Of a DNA stretch of 64,000 bases, positions 33,810-44,837 are shown one piece after another; positions within the stretch are counted from its first letter, which is position 1, and each line of letters starts with the position of its first letter. The stretch comes from Fidelibacterota bacterium (lineage in GTDB: Bacteria > Fidelibacterota > UBA8477 > JABMPR01): assembly GCA_021734325.1 (NCBI GenBank), contig JAIPJF010000003.1, positions 1 through 64,000 of the forward strand, read 5' to 3'. The position numbers and the translations under genes are program-made. The notes beneath the pieces were generated by a model. It searched no databases. It was not told where the DNA came from and was given only the letters and a program-made list of their open reading frames with translations.

Positions 33810-35588
33810 TTACATCGGCCAGATAATCGGGATCAATATCACACCCACAATACCTAGAATAATATGCAGAGGGATACCTGCCTTCAGGAAGTCCGTATAA
33901 CGATACCCACCAGGTGTGAACACCATGGTATTGGTCTGATATCCATTGGGTGTCATGAATGACAGGGATGCTGCAAACATGATGGTCATGATAAAGGGCA
34001 GAGCATTCAAACCCAACAAACCGGCTGTTTTTAGTGCCAGGGGCGTCATGATGATCGCTGTGGCTGAATGAGATAAAAATGAGGTCATGAGCATGGTTGT
34101 AAAGAAAAGGACAGCTATCAGTCCCATTTGTCCAAAGCTATCACTGGCAATGTTGATCAAACCACCAATATGGTCAGCCAGACCGATGGTATCCATGGCA
34201 GCTCCCAGAGGGATGAGGGCGGCAATCAGAAAGATGACGGACCAATTGATAGCTTTATAGGCTTCCTGAGGTGGTACAATCCCCGTCGCCATGACCACAA
34301 TCGCACCCAACAAGCTGGCTTCCATGATGCTCATGATATTCAGGGCCGCGAGCCCAACAACCAGAGGAATGATGGCTACAGCTAGCCACCAGTATTTGAT
34401 CTTGTGTAATGCATGATCAAGTTCGTCCAGCATGATAAAGTTTGGATCTGTGTGTAGCGCAGACATTCGTGTCCTTGAACCAAAGATTAATAGCGTATCA
34501 AATTGCTTCAGTTTGATATGACCGATCTTCTTGTTGGCGACCTCCCGGTAATGCCTTACCGCCAGAACGAACAAGCCGTAACGCCGTCTGAAGTCAATTT
34601 CCATCAGGGTCGAACCAGCAAGTCTTGAATTTGGGGAGACCATGGCCTCTACCAGAATATTCTCGTTATTGGCCAGCTCATTGTCATTCATCTTCACATC
34701 AGTAAGGAGCAGGACTTTCTGCTCTGTCCGGAATTGCTGTAGCTTTTCAACCGAGATCTTGATCAGGAGAGTGTCATCGGACCTGAGGATGATATTTCTC
34801 AGATTCGTCGTAATGTGATTCTTACCTCTAATAATATCCAGGACAGTCAGCTCGTAGTTTACTCCCAGATTCATATCCATGAATTTATTGCCCACCAGGG
34901 GAGATTCATCGGTAAGCTTGACCTCGGTCAGATAGGTCCCAAGGTGATATTTATGAGTCAAACCCGAAATGGCAACCCGGGAGGGGAGAATCCACTTCTG
35001 AGCGACCAGGATATAAGCCAAGGTAATTGCAACGAGAATCAGTCCCAGCTTACTCAATTCAAACACACCGATCTGATAACCTGCAGCCAGAGCGATATCA
35101 TTCACGATCAAATTGGTGGATGTCCCGATTACTGTGCAGGTGCCACCCACGATAGCTGCAAATGAAAGAGGGATCATGATTTTGGACGCGCTCATCTTCA
35201 ATCGATTTGAGAGTTCTGAGGCCGCAGGAATCAGCAGGGCGACCGTAGCTGTATTGTTGATAAAAGCTGAGAATATGGAAACGGACAGCAGAAAGAGTGT
35301 AGAAACCAACCAATTAGTGCCCTGCCCAATATTTTCAATCCAGACTGTAAAAACCCGAATAAATCCAGTCTTCGTAAAGGCATGGCTTAATACGAACATG
35401 GCCCCAATCGTAATGACGGCCTTATTTGAAAAACCAGAAACCACCTGATCCTTATCGATCAATCCCGTCAGGAGCAGGGAAGACAGAATGATCAATGAGG
35501 TTACCTCAATGGGAAACCATTCGCGAATAAAAGCGATCAATGAAACGATTAATATCGCAAGGAATATGAGAGTTTGCGTATCGGGCAT
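33810..35588 (-). CDS. SLC13-family (DASS) anion permease with TrkA-C domains, paralogue 1
   Basis: A 592-residue inner-membrane carrier with about 11-12 membrane segments split by a hydrophilic centre (about residues 210-380) containing two RCK/TrkA-C-like domains. This plan is typical of SLC13 permeases for sulfate or dicarboxylates. The first substrate/sodium loop reads FINNTATVALL. The second, usually SNTAT, is SHSATAIIMTP here. It lies downstream of its paralogue on the same strand, separated by 77 bases. Confidence 0.85.
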   Translation of the reverse strand: MPDTQTLIFLAILIVSLIAFIREWFPIEVTSLIILSSLLLTGLIDKDQVVSGFSNKAVITIGAMFVLSHAFTKTGFIRVFTVWIENIGQGTNWLVSTLFLLSVSIFSAFINNTATVALLIPAASELSNRLKMSASKIMIPLSFAAIVGGTCTVIGTSTNLIVNDIALAAGYQIGVFELSKLGLILVAITLAYILVAQKWILPSRVAISGLTHKYHLGTYLTEVKLTDESPLVGNKFMDMNLGVNYELTVLDIIRGKNHITTNLRNIILRSDDTLLIKISVEKLQQFRTEQKVLLLTDVKMNDNELANNENILVEAMVSPNSRLAGSTLMEIDFRRRYGLFVLAVRHYREVANKKIGHIKLKQFDTLLIFGSRTRMSALHTDPNFIMLDELDHALHKIKYWWLAVAIIPLVVGLAALNIMSIMEASLLGAIVVMATGIVPPQEAYKAINWSVIFLIAALIPLGAAMDTIGLADHIGGLINIASDSFGQMGLIAVLFFTTMLMTSFLSHSATAIIMTPLALKTAGLLGLNALPFIMTIMFAASLSFMTPNGYQTNTMVFTPGGYRYTDFLKAGIPLHIILGIVGVILIPIIWPM

Positions 35589-35665
35589 GATGTGCTATTT
35601 AAGAACTCAGCATAGGAAAAGCCACTGAAATATATCAACGATCTGCGGAGATTACGAAGATACGA

Positions 35666-37444
35666 TCAAAAAGGCCATATTTTTGGGATAAGCACTACAC
35701 CGATAATCCCCAGCAAGATATGTAATGGAATACCAACCTTCATGAAATCCGTATATCTATATCCACCAGGGCTGAGCACCATGGCATTTGTCTGATAGCC
35801 GTTTGGTGTCATGAATGACAGTGAGGCGGAAAACATGATCGTCATGATAAAGGGCAGGGGACTCAGGCCAATGATATTTGCAGATTGAATGGCCAAAGGC
35901 GTCATGATGATGGCTGTGGCAGTGTTTGATAAAAAAGCAGTCATCAGCATGGTCAGGAAGAAGAGCAGGGTGATCAAACCTTGAGGTCCGAACTGAATAT
36001 TGGCCAGAGTAATCAGCATTTCAATTTTCTCTGCCAAATGAATATTTACCATGGCGTCACCCATGGGAATAAATGCGGCAATCAGAAAAATAACTGTCCA
36101 ATTGATCGATTTGAAGGCTTCCTGAGCGGGGACAATCCCAATTGCCATAACCAGAATAGCCCCCAATAAGCTGGCTTTTAAGATCGACATGATGCCAAAA
36201 GCAGCTAATAAAACCACGATGGGGATAATGGACACTGCCAACCACCAGTATTTTATCTTGTGGAGATTCTGGTCAATTTCATCCAGCATGATAAAATTCG
36301 GATCTGTTGCAAGGGCAGCAGCTCTTGTCCTGGAGCCAAATATCAGGAGCGTATCAAATTGTTTTAATCGCACATGGGCAACTTTTTTGCGCATAATTTC
36401 CTTGTATCGTCGTACAGCAAGGACAAATAAACCATAACGCCGACGGAAATCACTTTGCATCAGTGTCAGGCCGGCAAGTCGAGAGTTGGGAGATACCATT
36501 ACCTCAATAAGAATATTTTCAGTATCAGCGAGTTCCTTGTCATTCATTTTTACATCAGTCAGCAGGAGTACCTTTTGATCGGCCTTGAATCGCTGCAGCT
36601 TGTCTACTGCACACTGCACAAGCATGATATCGTCAACTTTCAGAATGATATTCCTGATATTTGTCGTAATGGGATGTCCGTTTCTGATGATCTCCAATAC
36701 CGTGAGATCGTAGGTTGCGCCAATATTCATTTCCAGAAATTTCTTCCCCACCAGCGGCGATTGCTCCGTTAAAACAACTTCAGTCAGATAGGTACCAAGA
36801 TGGTATTTTTTTGTCAATCCCGAAACGGGGACCCTGGACGGTAATAGCCATTTTTGAGCAAACAGGATATAGCCCAGCGTGGCACCTACCAGAATCAATC
36901 CCAACTTACTCAATTCGAACACACCAATATGAAACCCTGCATCCTTTGCAAGTTCGTTGATGATCAGATTTGTGGATGTACCTATCATCGTGCAGGTACC
37001 ACCCACGATTGATGCAAAGGAAAGGGGAATCATGATCTTTGATGCACTCATTCTGAGTCTATGAGCCAGATCCCTGGCGACAGGGATCAGTATCGCCACC
37101 GTTGCAGTATTGTTAATGAAAGCGGAAAAGATGCTCACCGACACCAGGAATAAAAGGGTGATCGCCCAGCCCCGTCCCTGGCCATTATTTTCAAGCCAGA
37201 TAGTGAACACTGAGATAAATCCAGTCTTTGTGAAGGCATGACTAAGTATGAACATGGCCCCAATCGTAATAACAGCCTTATTTGAAAAACCGGCTATCGC
37301 CTGTTCAGTATCTATTAAACCTGTCAGGAGCAGGGCTGCCAGAACCAGGAGGGAGGTGACCTCTATGGAAAACCAATCCCGAACGAAGGCAATGATCGAC
37401 AGGATGAGAATGGAGAAGAATAGTATGGTCTGTATGTCTATCAT
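35666..37444 (-). CDS. SLC13-family (DASS) anion permease with TrkA-C domains, paralogue 2
   Basis: A 592-residue protein clearly homologous to its neighbour along the whole length, with the same membrane/TrkA-C/membrane order. Here the second loop keeps the canonical SNTATAIIMTP. The start at 37444 (MIDIQTILFFSIL) aligns with the paralogue's MPDTQTLIFLAIL; an upstream in-frame start would add 11 residues with no counterpart. The substrate (sulfate, phosphate or dicarboxylate) cannot be told. The pair reads as a tandem duplication. Confidence 0.85.
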   Translation of the reverse strand: MIDIQTILFFSILILSIIAFVRDWFSIEVTSLLVLAALLLTGLIDTEQAIAGFSNKAVITIGAMFILSHAFTKTGFISVFTIWLENNGQGRGWAITLLFLVSVSIFSAFINNTATVAILIPVARDLAHRLRMSASKIMIPLSFASIVGGTCTMIGTSTNLIINELAKDAGFHIGVFELSKLGLILVGATLGYILFAQKWLLPSRVPVSGLTKKYHLGTYLTEVVLTEQSPLVGKKFLEMNIGATYDLTVLEIIRNGHPITTNIRNIILKVDDIMLVQCAVDKLQRFKADQKVLLLTDVKMNDKELADTENILIEVMVSPNSRLAGLTLMQSDFRRRYGLFVLAVRRYKEIMRKKVAHVRLKQFDTLLIFGSRTRAAALATDPNFIMLDEIDQNLHKIKYWWLAVSIIPIVVLLAAFGIMSILKASLLGAILVMAIGIVPAQEAFKSINWTVIFLIAAFIPMGDAMVNIHLAEKIEMLITLANIQFGPQGLITLLFFLTMLMTAFLSNTATAIIMTPLAIQSANIIGLSPLPFIMTIMFSASLSFMTPNGYQTNAMVLSPGGYRYTDFMKVGIPLHILLGIIGVVLIPKIWPF

Positions 37445-37567
37445 GGGTAAGCAGTATTTTAAGGAAACATTGGCCACAAAACAAAGAGAAGCTTCCTGAT
37501 TTAACTATTTTCATTTGAATTGGATAGGGTATTGATTCTCTGTCACATTTGTATATTTTACGTCATT

Positions 37568-39559
37568 ATGGCAGATTTTAAATTATACACGACTTTTGCC
37601 CCTGAAGGGGATCAACCGGAAGCAATCGCCGAACTGGTCAAGGGAATTCAGGATGGAACGCAATTCCAAACCCTCCTCGGTGTCACTGGGAGCGGGAAAA
37701 CCTATACCATCGCCAATGTTATCCAGGCTGTGTCCAAGCCAACCCTGATTGTCTCCCACAATAAAACGCTCGCAGCGCAGCTCTATGGCGAATTCAAGTC
37801 ATTTTTCCCTGACAATGCCGTAGAGTATTTTATCTCGTACTACGATTATTACCAGCCTGAGGCTTATTTGCCGGTTACGGACACCTTCATCGAAAAGGAT
37901 ATGTCGATGAACGAGGAGATCGACAAGCTGCGTTTAAAGGCCACCAGTGCACTTTTATCCCGGAAGGATGTCATTGTAGTTGCTTCCGTATCCTGCATCT
38001 ATGGTCTGGGCGACCCGGCCGAATACAAAAAATCCCTGGTTATCATCAACAAAGGATCCAGCTATCATCAGCGTGATATCATGCGCAAATTGGTTGACAT
38101 CTATTATGAACGGAATGATGTGAATTTTATCCGGGGCAAATTCCGGGTTCGTGGTGATGTGCTGGAAATCTTCCCTGCATACAATGAACATGCGATACGC
38201 ATTGAGTTTTGGGGGAATAAGGTGACTGATATTATGACGATCGATCCTTTGACCGGTGAGATCGTCTCAGAAGATGATGTCTGTGTGATCTATCCAGCCA
38301 GGCATTTTGTTACCTCTGACGAGCATATTCATAAAGCACTGGATAATATTTCTGCTGAACTCCAGGAGCAGGTCCAGCACTTCAGGAAAAACGGACAACT
38401 GCTTGAGGCTCAGAGAATTGAACAACGTACATCATTCGATCTGGAGATGCTTCGGGAAGTTGGACACTGTTCCGGAATAGAGAATTACAGTCGCCATCTG
38501 ACAGGCCGCAAGCCTGGTGACCGCCCCTTTACACTTATCGATTTTTTTCCAGAAGATTTCCTCCTGATCATCGATGAATCCCACGTTACACTGCCACAAT
38601 TCAGGGGTATGTTTAATGGGGACCAATCCCGCAAGCGAACCTTGGTGGATTATGGCTTTCGACTCCCGTCTGCCCTTGATAACCGTCCACTCAAGATCTC
38701 CGAGTTCGAAGATTCGATGAATCAGGTCATTTTCACCACGGCCACACCGGCTGATTATGAATTGGAAAAGTCCAATGGGGTCGTGGTAGAACAGGTGATC
38801 AGACCAACAGGCTTGCTTGATCCTGAAATCGAGATTAGGTCAAGTGAAGGTCAAATTGATGACCTGATGGACGAGATAAACGATCGGGTTAAACATCACC
38901 AGCGCGTACTGGTTGTCACGCTTACCAAACGCATGTCTGAAGATCTATCAGATTATTTGACAAATTATAACCTTAAGGTTCGCTACCTGCATTCGGAGAT
39001 CGATAGCATCAAACGGATATCCATCCTGCGGGATCTGCGTCTGGGGGAATTTGATGTATTGGTCGGTATTAATCTGTTGAGAGAGGGTCTGGACCTGCCA
39101 GAAGTGTCCCTGGTAGCGATCATCGATGCCGACAAGGAAGGATTTCTCAGGAGCAAGACCTCTCTGATGCAGATTGCTGGAAGAGCAGCCCGTCATTCCG
39201 ATGGCAAGGTCATTCTTTATGCTGACAAGATCACGGATAGTATGCAGTACCTGATAGACACAACGGATCTGAGAAGGAAGAAGCAGTTGGCGTATAATGC
39301 AGAACATGGAATTGTCCCTGAATCGATCTATAAATCGAGGGAGGATATCATGGGAATTACCTCAGTGGCAGACAAAATGAAGGGCAAACAGGATGCGATA
39401 CGTGACAGCCTCAGCAGATATGATAATGACTATGAATCAGGTGAATTCCTGGATCTGATGAGAAAAGACATGCTCGCTGCCGCTGAAGCCCTGGATTTTG
39501 AAAAGGCTGCTATGATCAGAGACGAGATCAAAAAACTTGAAAACGAGATGAAACGATGA
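37568..39559 (+). CDS. uvrB: Excinuclease ABC subunit B
   Basis: A 663-residue nucleotide-excision-repair helicase-like protein. Walker A is GVTGSGKT, the beta-hairpin motif is YYDYYQPEAYLP, helicase motifs include DESHVTLPQ and TATPADYELEKS, and IGINLLREGLDLPEVSLV and AGRAARH are present. A C-terminal UVR domain (LRKDMLAAAEALDFEKAAMIRD-like) contacts UvrC. The ATG at 37568 (MADFKLYTTFAPEGDQPEAI) is the family start; an upstream TTG-type extension is unlikely. It leads a dense operon through nadE. Confidence 0.97.
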   Translation: MADFKLYTTFAPEGDQPEAIAELVKGIQDGTQFQTLLGVTGSGKTYTIANVIQAVSKPTLIVSHNKTLAAQLYGEFKSFFPDNAVEYFISYYDYYQPEAYLPVTDTFIEKDMSMNEEIDKLRLKATSALLSRKDVIVVASVSCIYGLGDPAEYKKSLVIINKGSSYHQRDIMRKLVDIYYERNDVNFIRGKFRVRGDVLEIFPAYNEHAIRIEFWGNKVTDIMTIDPLTGEIVSEDDVCVIYPARHFVTSDEHIHKALDNISAELQEQVQHFRKNGQLLEAQRIEQRTSFDLEMLREVGHCSGIENYSRHLTGRKPGDRPFTLIDFFPEDFLLIIDESHVTLPQFRGMFNGDQSRKRTLVDYGFRLPSALDNRPLKISEFEDSMNQVIFTTATPADYELEKSNGVVVEQVIRPTGLLDPEIEIRSSEGQIDDLMDEINDRVKHHQRVLVVTLTKRMSEDLSDYLTNYNLKVRYLHSEIDSIKRISILRDLRLGEFDVLVGINLLREGLDLPEVSLVAIIDADKEGFLRSKTSLMQIAGRAARHSDGKVILYADKITDSMQYLIDTTDLRRKKQLAYNAEHGIVPESIYKSREDIMGITSVADKMKGKQDAIRDSLSRYDNDYESGEFLDLMRKDMLAAAEALDFEKAAMIRDEIKKLENEMKR

Positions 39560-40776
39560 TGTATTTCGAGAATACGCGTACCGAAGCGCTCCAGAAAAAA
39601 TTCGGCATACTGGGAAAATCAGCTGATGTGCAAAGCATGTTGGAAACGATTGAACAGGTGGCTCCAACGGATATATCGGTGCTTATCGCAGGAGAGAGCG
39701 GCTCTGGCAAGGAACTGGTCGCGATGGCCCTTCACAAGCACTCATCACGCAGCCATAAACCCTTTGTCATCGTAAACTGCGGTGCCATTCCGGCTGGCAT
39801 AATTGAAAGTGAACTCTTTGGACATAAAAAAGGCTCCTTTACTGGTGCTCAAAATGATCGGAAAGGGTATTTTCAATCAGCAGACGGCGGAACCATTTTT
39901 CTGGATGAGATCGGGGAAACCCCACTGGATACGCAGGTGAAACTTTTGCGAGTCCTCGAACAGGGAGAATTCCTGCCAGTTGGGTCTTCAACTTCGGTTA
40001 GAGTTGATGTTCGCGTTATCGCTGCTTCTAACCGCGACCTTCAAAAGGAAGTGGAGACTGGTTCATTCCGTAAGGACCTGTATTACAGATTAAAGGCCAT
40101 AACCATCAAAGTCCCTTCTTTAAAAGATCGAGTTGATGATATTGCCATTCTGGCCAACAAATTTGCCCATGATTGTGCAATAAGAAATCAGATCTTGTTT
40201 AAGGGCTTTTCAGAAGGCGCCATCCATGTCATGAGCCAGCACAAATGGCCAGGGAATATCCGGGAATTGAAGAATTTCATTGAAAGTCTGGTTATTCTTG
40301 AAAAAGGAGGGGTCATTAAGACAGAGACCGTCCAACGCTATCTGAATGCTGAATCCAGTCCCCGGGGGCTGAATCCGCTCCTCCCGGTGAAACTTGATCG
40401 CAGTGTGGATCAGGCTGAACGAGAATTGATCCTTCAGCAACTTTTCATGTTAAGACGTGAGATCAGCGAAATGAAGGAGCTTATCGGGCGGAATATCCCT
40501 GTTCGTTCAGATAGTGATAATTCACATGACGAATATCAAGCTGCACTGGAGGTTCTGCCAGAGGATCATTCATCAGAGACCAATGTTGACACGATTCCTA
40601 TTATTAATCCTCAAATGATGGGTAATTTGACAGCAGCACAAGTGGAAAAAGAGCTGATCCTTAGGAGTTTACAAAGATTCAACTATAACAAGCGCAAGAC
40701 AGCCCAGGCCTTGGAAATGGCCGAACGAACACTCTACAGAAAGATAAAAGAATATGGCATTGTCAAAGAAAATTAG
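39556..40776 (+). CDS. Sigma-54-dependent transcriptional activator without receiver domain
   Basis: A 406-residue AAA+ activator. Walker A is GESGSGKE, the sigma-54 contact loop is [13 protein letters not shown], and Walker B is [11 protein letters not shown]. The arginine region [12 protein letters not shown] and RKDLYYRL follow, and a Fis-type HTH ends the protein ([22 protein letters not shown]). There is no N-terminal receiver, PAS or GAF domain, so the AAA+ core begins almost at once and its control must come from elsewhere. The linker between about 270 and 370 is acidic and variable. It overlaps uvrB by 4 bases and lptE by 23. Confidence 0.92.
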   Translation: MMYFENTRTEALQKKFGILGKSADVQSMLETIEQVAPTDISVLIAGESGSGKELVAMALHKHSSRSHKPFVIVNCGAIPAGIIESELFGHKKGSFTGAQNDRKGYFQSADGGTIFLDEIGETPLDTQVKLLRVLEQGEFLPVGSSTSVRVDVRVIAASNRDLQKEVETGSFRKDLYYRLKAITIKVPSLKDRVDDIAILANKFAHDCAIRNQILFKGFSEGAIHVMSQHKWPGNIRELKNFIESLVILEKGGVIKTETVQRYLNAESSPRGLNPLLPVKLDRSVDQAERELILQQLFMLRREISEMKELIGRNIPVRSDSDNSHDEYQAALEVLPEDHSSETNVDTIPIINPQMMGNLTAAQVEKELILRSLQRFNYNKRKTAQALEMAERTLYRKIKEYGIVKEN

Positions 40777-41275
40777 TCTATTCCTCATCGTCCAGTTCCT
40801 GTTCCTGGGGTGTGGGTTCTATTCCTTCAAGGGGAGTATTCCTGATCATCTCTCAGATGTCGAAATTATGACCTTCAAGAACTTGACTACTGAATTCGCA
40901 GTGGAATCTGATATTGAAGATGCCTTGACCGAGCGTTTGCTGAAGGAACAATTGCTACCCCTTTCATCCAAAGAATCACCTGATTCACATATTGAGGGCA
41001 AAATTAATTCCATTCTGGATAAGCCTAATAGCTTTGATGAGAATGAAAATATTTTAGAATATCGACTTGAATTTCTTGGTGAGATCATGTGGTATGATCA
41101 TATCCGTGACACTGAATTGTTCAAAAAGAATTTTACAGTTTTTGGGACTTACTTCAGTGAAGATCAAAATGCTACGAGAAGCGATGGAGAAAAACGTGAA
41201 CGTGAAGATGCCTACGCAGAGGCTATCGAAAAATTGATTGATTTAATTATAGAATCTATGACAGAAGAATGGTAA
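40754..41275 (+). CDS. lptE: LptE-like outer-membrane lipoprotein (LPS assembly)
   Basis: A 173-residue lipoprotein with its lipobox at FLFLGC (Cys 20) followed by [25 protein letters not shown], the signature opening of LptE in FCB bacteria. Basic and acidic helices alternate at the C-terminus. LptE plugs the LptD barrel and helps insert lipopolysaccharide; lptD is not in this window. The start lies inside the end of the sigma-54 activator gene. Confidence 0.75.
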   Translation: MALSKKISLFLIVQFLFLGCGFYSFKGSIPDHLSDVEIMTFKNLTTEFAVESDIEDALTERLLKEQLLPLSSKESPDSHIEGKINSILDKPNSFDENENILEYRLEFLGEIMWYDHIRDTELFKKNFTVFGTYFSEDQNATRSDGEKREREDAYAEAIEKLIDLIIESMTEEW

Positions 41276-41279
41276 GAAC

Positions 41280-42572
41280 ATGAAAGAATATTTTATACAG
41301 AACGCAAAAGCATTCGTAGGGGAGACAGTTACACTCAAGGGATGGGCCTATAACGTCCGAAAAAGCGGCAAGATATGGTTTCTACTGCTCAGGGATGGTA
41401 CTGGTATCATGCAGTGTGTCGTCACGTCATTTGATGCCGATGAGGCTTCTTTCGCCCTGAAGGACGAGATCACGCTGGAGTCATCCGTTCTGGTTACGGG
41501 TGTCGTGAAAGCAGAACCCCGTTCACCGGGTGGTTATGAAATGCTTGCTCACAAACTTGAACTCGTGGCCATCGCAGAAGAGTACCCCATATCCAAAAAG
41601 GATCACGGAATTGATTATCTGATGGATAATCGTCACCTCTGGCTGAGGTCCAAAAGACAGAACGCAATTATCCGCATCAGACACACGATTATCAAAGCGA
41701 TCAGAGACTTTTTTGATGCCCGCGATTTTACGCTGGTGGACACTCCCATCTTTCAAAAAGCAGCCACTGAGGGAGTAGCAACCTTGTTTGCCACAGAATA
41801 CTTTGGGGAAAAAGCCTATTTGGCCCAAACCGGACAACTTTACGGTGAGGCAGGAGCTGCGGCCTTCGGAAAAATTTATTGTTTTGGTCCCACCTTTCGG
41901 GCTGAGAAATCAAAGACACGGCGTCATCTGACTGAATTCTGGATGGTTGAACCGGAAATGGCGTTCTATGACCTGGATATGAACATGGACCTTGCTGAAG
42001 AATTTGTTACCTACATTGTTGCACAAGTTCTTGAACATCGTCGCCCAGAACTTGAAACACTGGAACGGGATACTTCAAAACTTGAGGCAATCCAAGTGCC
42101 TTTCCCGCGTATCAGCTATACTGAAGGCGTCAAGATCCTCCAAAAGAATGGAGTTGATTTTAAATGGGGAGATGATTTTGGCGGGGGAGATGAAACCATC
42201 ATATCCAGCCAGTTTGATCGTCCTGTCATGGTTCACCGCTATCCAGCGGCGATCAAAGCCTTCTATATGAAACGTGATCCTGAGAATGACAAACAGGTAA
42301 TGGCTCTCGACATGCTTGCTCCGGAGGGCTACGGCGAGATCATTGGTGGATCGCAGAGAGAGGATGATATTGAGAAACTAATCTCCCGGATCAAGGATGA
42401 TGGAGCCACTGAAGAAGATTATAGCTGGTATCTCGACCTGAGACGCTATGGATCCTTTCCTCATTCAGGTTTCGGTCTGGGAGTGGAACGTGTCGTCACC
42501 TGGATCTGCGGATTAAAACATATCCGTGAAACCATACCCTTTCCGAGAACCATATCCAGACTCAACCCATGA
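41280..42572 (+). CDS. asnS: Asparaginyl-tRNA synthetase
   Basis: A 430-residue class II synthetase. It has an N-terminal OB domain ([26 protein letters not shown]), motif 2 ([26 protein letters not shown]), and motif 3 ([27 protein letters not shown]). The [10 protein letters not shown] ending is typical of AsnRS. It begins 4 bases after the lptE stop. Its stop overlaps the next gene by 4 bases. Confidence 0.95.
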   Translation: MKEYFIQNAKAFVGETVTLKGWAYNVRKSGKIWFLLLRDGTGIMQCVVTSFDADEASFALKDEITLESSVLVTGVVKAEPRSPGGYEMLAHKLELVAIAEEYPISKKDHGIDYLMDNRHLWLRSKRQNAIIRIRHTIIKAIRDFFDARDFTLVDTPIFQKAATEGVATLFATEYFGEKAYLAQTGQLYGEAGAAAFGKIYCFGPTFRAEKSKTRRHLTEFWMVEPEMAFYDLDMNMDLAEEFVTYIVAQVLEHRRPELETLERDTSKLEAIQVPFPRISYTEGVKILQKNGVDFKWGDDFGGGDETIISSQFDRPVMVHRYPAAIKAFYMKRDPENDKQVMALDMLAPEGYGEIIGGSQREDDIEKLISRIKDDGATEEDYSWYLDLRRYGSFPHSGFGLGVERVVTWICGLKHIRETIPFPRTISRLNP

Positions 42573-43042
42573 TATTGGCTAAAAATTCACTTCGAGTTGC
42601 TATTATTGGTGCCAGGGATGCCACACAGGACGGCCTTTCCTTCGCATATGAGCTAGGAAAACTACTGGCTGAGAAGGGCGTTCTGGTTTATAACGGTGGT
42701 GGTGCAGGGATTATGGAAGCTGCAAGTAAAGGCGTTCAGGCCGGAAATGGAATCTGTATTGGTATTCTGAAGGAGGATGACCTGTCTGTAGCCAATGAAT
42801 TTATCAATATACCCATAATGACCGGCATGGGCGATCTCAGAAATGGTATCATCATTCGTTCAGTTCATGCTGCCATCGCCATCGAAGGTGCCTATGGCAC
42901 TTTATCTGAAATCGCATATACCCTCGGCGATAAAAAACCCGTTTTCGCATATCATTCGTGGGATATTCCCGGAGCTAATAGGGTGGAGTCACCTGAAGAA
43001 GCCGTCAATTCACTGCTGAATAGTTTAGGTCACCATGAGTAG
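42569..43042 (+). CDS. LOG-like nucleotide-binding protein (TIGR00725 type)
   Basis: A 157-residue Rossmann-like protein with [24 protein letters not shown], the RN segment [12 protein letters not shown], and EGAYGTLSE in place of the PGGxGTxxE loop of lysine-decarboxylase-like/LOG phosphoribohydrolases. LOG enzymes cleave nucleoside 5'-monophosphates; activity of this subgroup is unproven. It overlaps nadE by 8 bases, so a nucleotide role fits. Confidence 0.75.
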   Translation: MILAKNSLRVAIIGARDATQDGLSFAYELGKLLAEKGVLVYNGGGAGIMEAASKGVQAGNGICIGILKEDDLSVANEFINIPIMTGMGDLRNGIIIRSVHAAIAIEGAYGTLSEIAYTLGDKKPVFAYHSWDIPGANRVESPEEAVNSLLNSLGHHE

Positions 43043-44681
43043 CAGTCTGAAAATAGCTATCGCCCAACTCAATCCTACCGTCGGAGCCCTGTCAGAGAAT
43101 ACTCACAAAGCCCTGGAAGTGATGCAGCGGATGGATGCTGCAGGCAATGACCTGCTGGTATTCCCAGAAATGTTTATCCCTGGTTATCCTGCCCAGGATT
43201 TGATCCTTGAACACCATTTTGTCAAAGAGAATCAAAAGATGGTGGATCGCCTGGCAAAAGCCAGTGGTGAAATGGTGACCCTCATCGGGGCTATACATTT
43301 TGACGGACAGGATACCTACAATGGGGTTGCTATTCTCCAGCACGGAAAACTATTGCAATGGGTCCATAAATCCCTGCTTCCAACCTATGATGTTTTCGAT
43401 GAATGGCGCTATTTTAAGCCTGCACGGGACAATCGACCAGTCTCTATCACTTTCCGGCATGGCCAGACCCTGCGCCTCGGAATTCATATCTGTGAAGACC
43501 TGTGGGATGAAAATATCGATTACAAAATTTGCAATATCCTCGGTGATGCCGGTGTCGATCTTTTTGTTAATCTTTCTGCCTCTCCCTTTGTGACCAACAA
43601 GTACAAAGAGCGTAGTAGACTGATAATCAATAAGGTATCGCAATATCATAAACCTTACGTTTATGTGAATTTGATAGGGGGGCAGGATCAGCTTGTTTTT
43701 GATGGAATGTCCATGATCGCAGACTCCCTGGGGAACTGGATCCATGTCAGTCCACAATTCAAGGAGAGCATTTGTCAACACGAGCTGATCATGGATTCAA
43801 CTGGGCAGGATATCGTCAGTATTCCGGAAATCCCCAGAGAAGAACAAGTATTTAATGGTTTGGTCCTTGGTGTACACGATTATTTCAAAAAGACGAATCA
43901 TTCAAAGGCCGTATTAGGTCTTTCAGGTGGTATCGACTCTGCCGTAACGGCAGCCATCGCAGTGGAGGCATTGGGAGCTGAGAATATATTGGGGATTGCC
44001 ATGCCCTCGAAGTATTCATCTGACCACAGCGTGACCGATGCAAAACAACTGGCTGAAAACCTGGGCGTCCACTATCATGAGGTACCCATTGGCGAAATCT
44101 TCGATAGTTTCCAGGAAACTTTTCAGGAAACAACAGGAGCTCCGCTATCAGGATTATCTGAAGAAAACCTGCAGGCCAGGATCCGGGGAAATATCCTCAT
44201 GAGTTTTTCCAATAGGGACGGTAGCCTTCTCCTCACCACAGGAAACAAGACTGAAATTGCATTGGGTTATTGTACGCTGTATGGTGATATGTCAGGTGGA
44301 CTGGCAGTGATCAGCGATATTGGAAAGAGAATGGTTTATTCATTGGCCAACTATTACAATGATATCCATAATGACATATTGATCCCTAAAAATACCATTG
44401 ACAAAGTACCCAGCGCAGAATTAAGAGAAAATCAGGTGGATCCCTTTGATTATGAAGTGGTAGCGCCTTTGGTAAATTCCATTATTGAAGAACACTCTGA
44501 TATTGATACCCTGGTTGCAAAGGGTTGGGATAAGGAATTGGTCGAGGATATTCTACAGAAAGTAAGATTGAATGAATATAAGCGCCAGCAAATGCCCCCT
44601 GGGATCCGGGTAACCTCCAAGGCTTTTGGTATTGGCAGACGCATGCCAATTGTGAATCAATATCATCAAAACGACGAATAA
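43035..44681 (+). CDS. nadE: Glutamine-dependent NAD+ synthetase
   Basis: A 548-residue two-domain enzyme. The N-terminal nitrilase-type glutaminase (about 1-260) has the catalytic Glu (FPEMFIPGYPAQ), Lys (HKSLLPTYDVFDE) and Cys (HICEDLW). The C-terminal NAD synthetase has the PP-loop LGLSGGIDSAVTAAIA and TGNKTEIALGY. It converts NaAD to NAD+ with glutamine. Last gene of the uvrB operon. Confidence 0.96.
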   Translation: MSSSLKIAIAQLNPTVGALSENTHKALEVMQRMDAAGNDLLVFPEMFIPGYPAQDLILEHHFVKENQKMVDRLAKASGEMVTLIGAIHFDGQDTYNGVAILQHGKLLQWVHKSLLPTYDVFDEWRYFKPARDNRPVSITFRHGQTLRLGIHICEDLWDENIDYKICNILGDAGVDLFVNLSASPFVTNKYKERSRLIINKVSQYHKPYVYVNLIGGQDQLVFDGMSMIADSLGNWIHVSPQFKESICQHELIMDSTGQDIVSIPEIPREEQVFNGLVLGVHDYFKKTNHSKAVLGLSGGIDSAVTAAIAVEALGAENILGIAMPSKYSSDHSVTDAKQLAENLGVHYHEVPIGEIFDSFQETFQETTGAPLSGLSEENLQARIRGNILMSFSNRDGSLLLTTGNKTEIALGYCTLYGDMSGGLAVISDIGKRMVYSLANYYNDIHNDILIPKNTIDKVPSAELRENQVDPFDYEVVAPLVNSIIEEHSDIDTLVAKGWDKELVEDILQKVRLNEYKRQQMPPGIRVTSKAFGIGRRMPIVNQYHQNDE

Positions 44682-44705
44682 TCTTAATTAAAACATACAA
44701 TATTA

Positions 44706-44757
44706 TCAGATATGGCTCATAATTGCCATGATATGCGCCATTCTGGCATATATCTGA
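44706..44757 (+). other. Inverted repeat between nadE and dnaK
   Basis: TCAGATATG (44706-44714) pairs with CATATATCTGA (44747-44757) apart from a 2-base bulge, leaving a 32-base loop. It may be an RNA hairpin at the end of the nadE transcript or an operator. It lacks a T run, and it does not match the CIRCE sequence. Confidence 0.4.
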
Positions 44758-44760
44758 CTT

Positions 44761-44775
44761 TGGCACAACCCTTGT
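44761..44775 (+). promoter_or_regulatory. Candidate sigma-54 promoter upstream of dnaK
   Basis: TGGCAC-AACCC-TTGT matches the -24/-12 consensus TGGCACG-N4-TTGC at the right spacing, apart from T for the final C and A for the G. It lies 63 bases before the dnaK start. No CIRCE element is seen. Consensus match only. Confidence 0.3.
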
Positions 44776-44837
44776 CAGTAAAGGGGAGTGTCTATGAAAA
44801 CTAGAAATGATAATATAGAGCAGTGAAAGAGGTAAAA

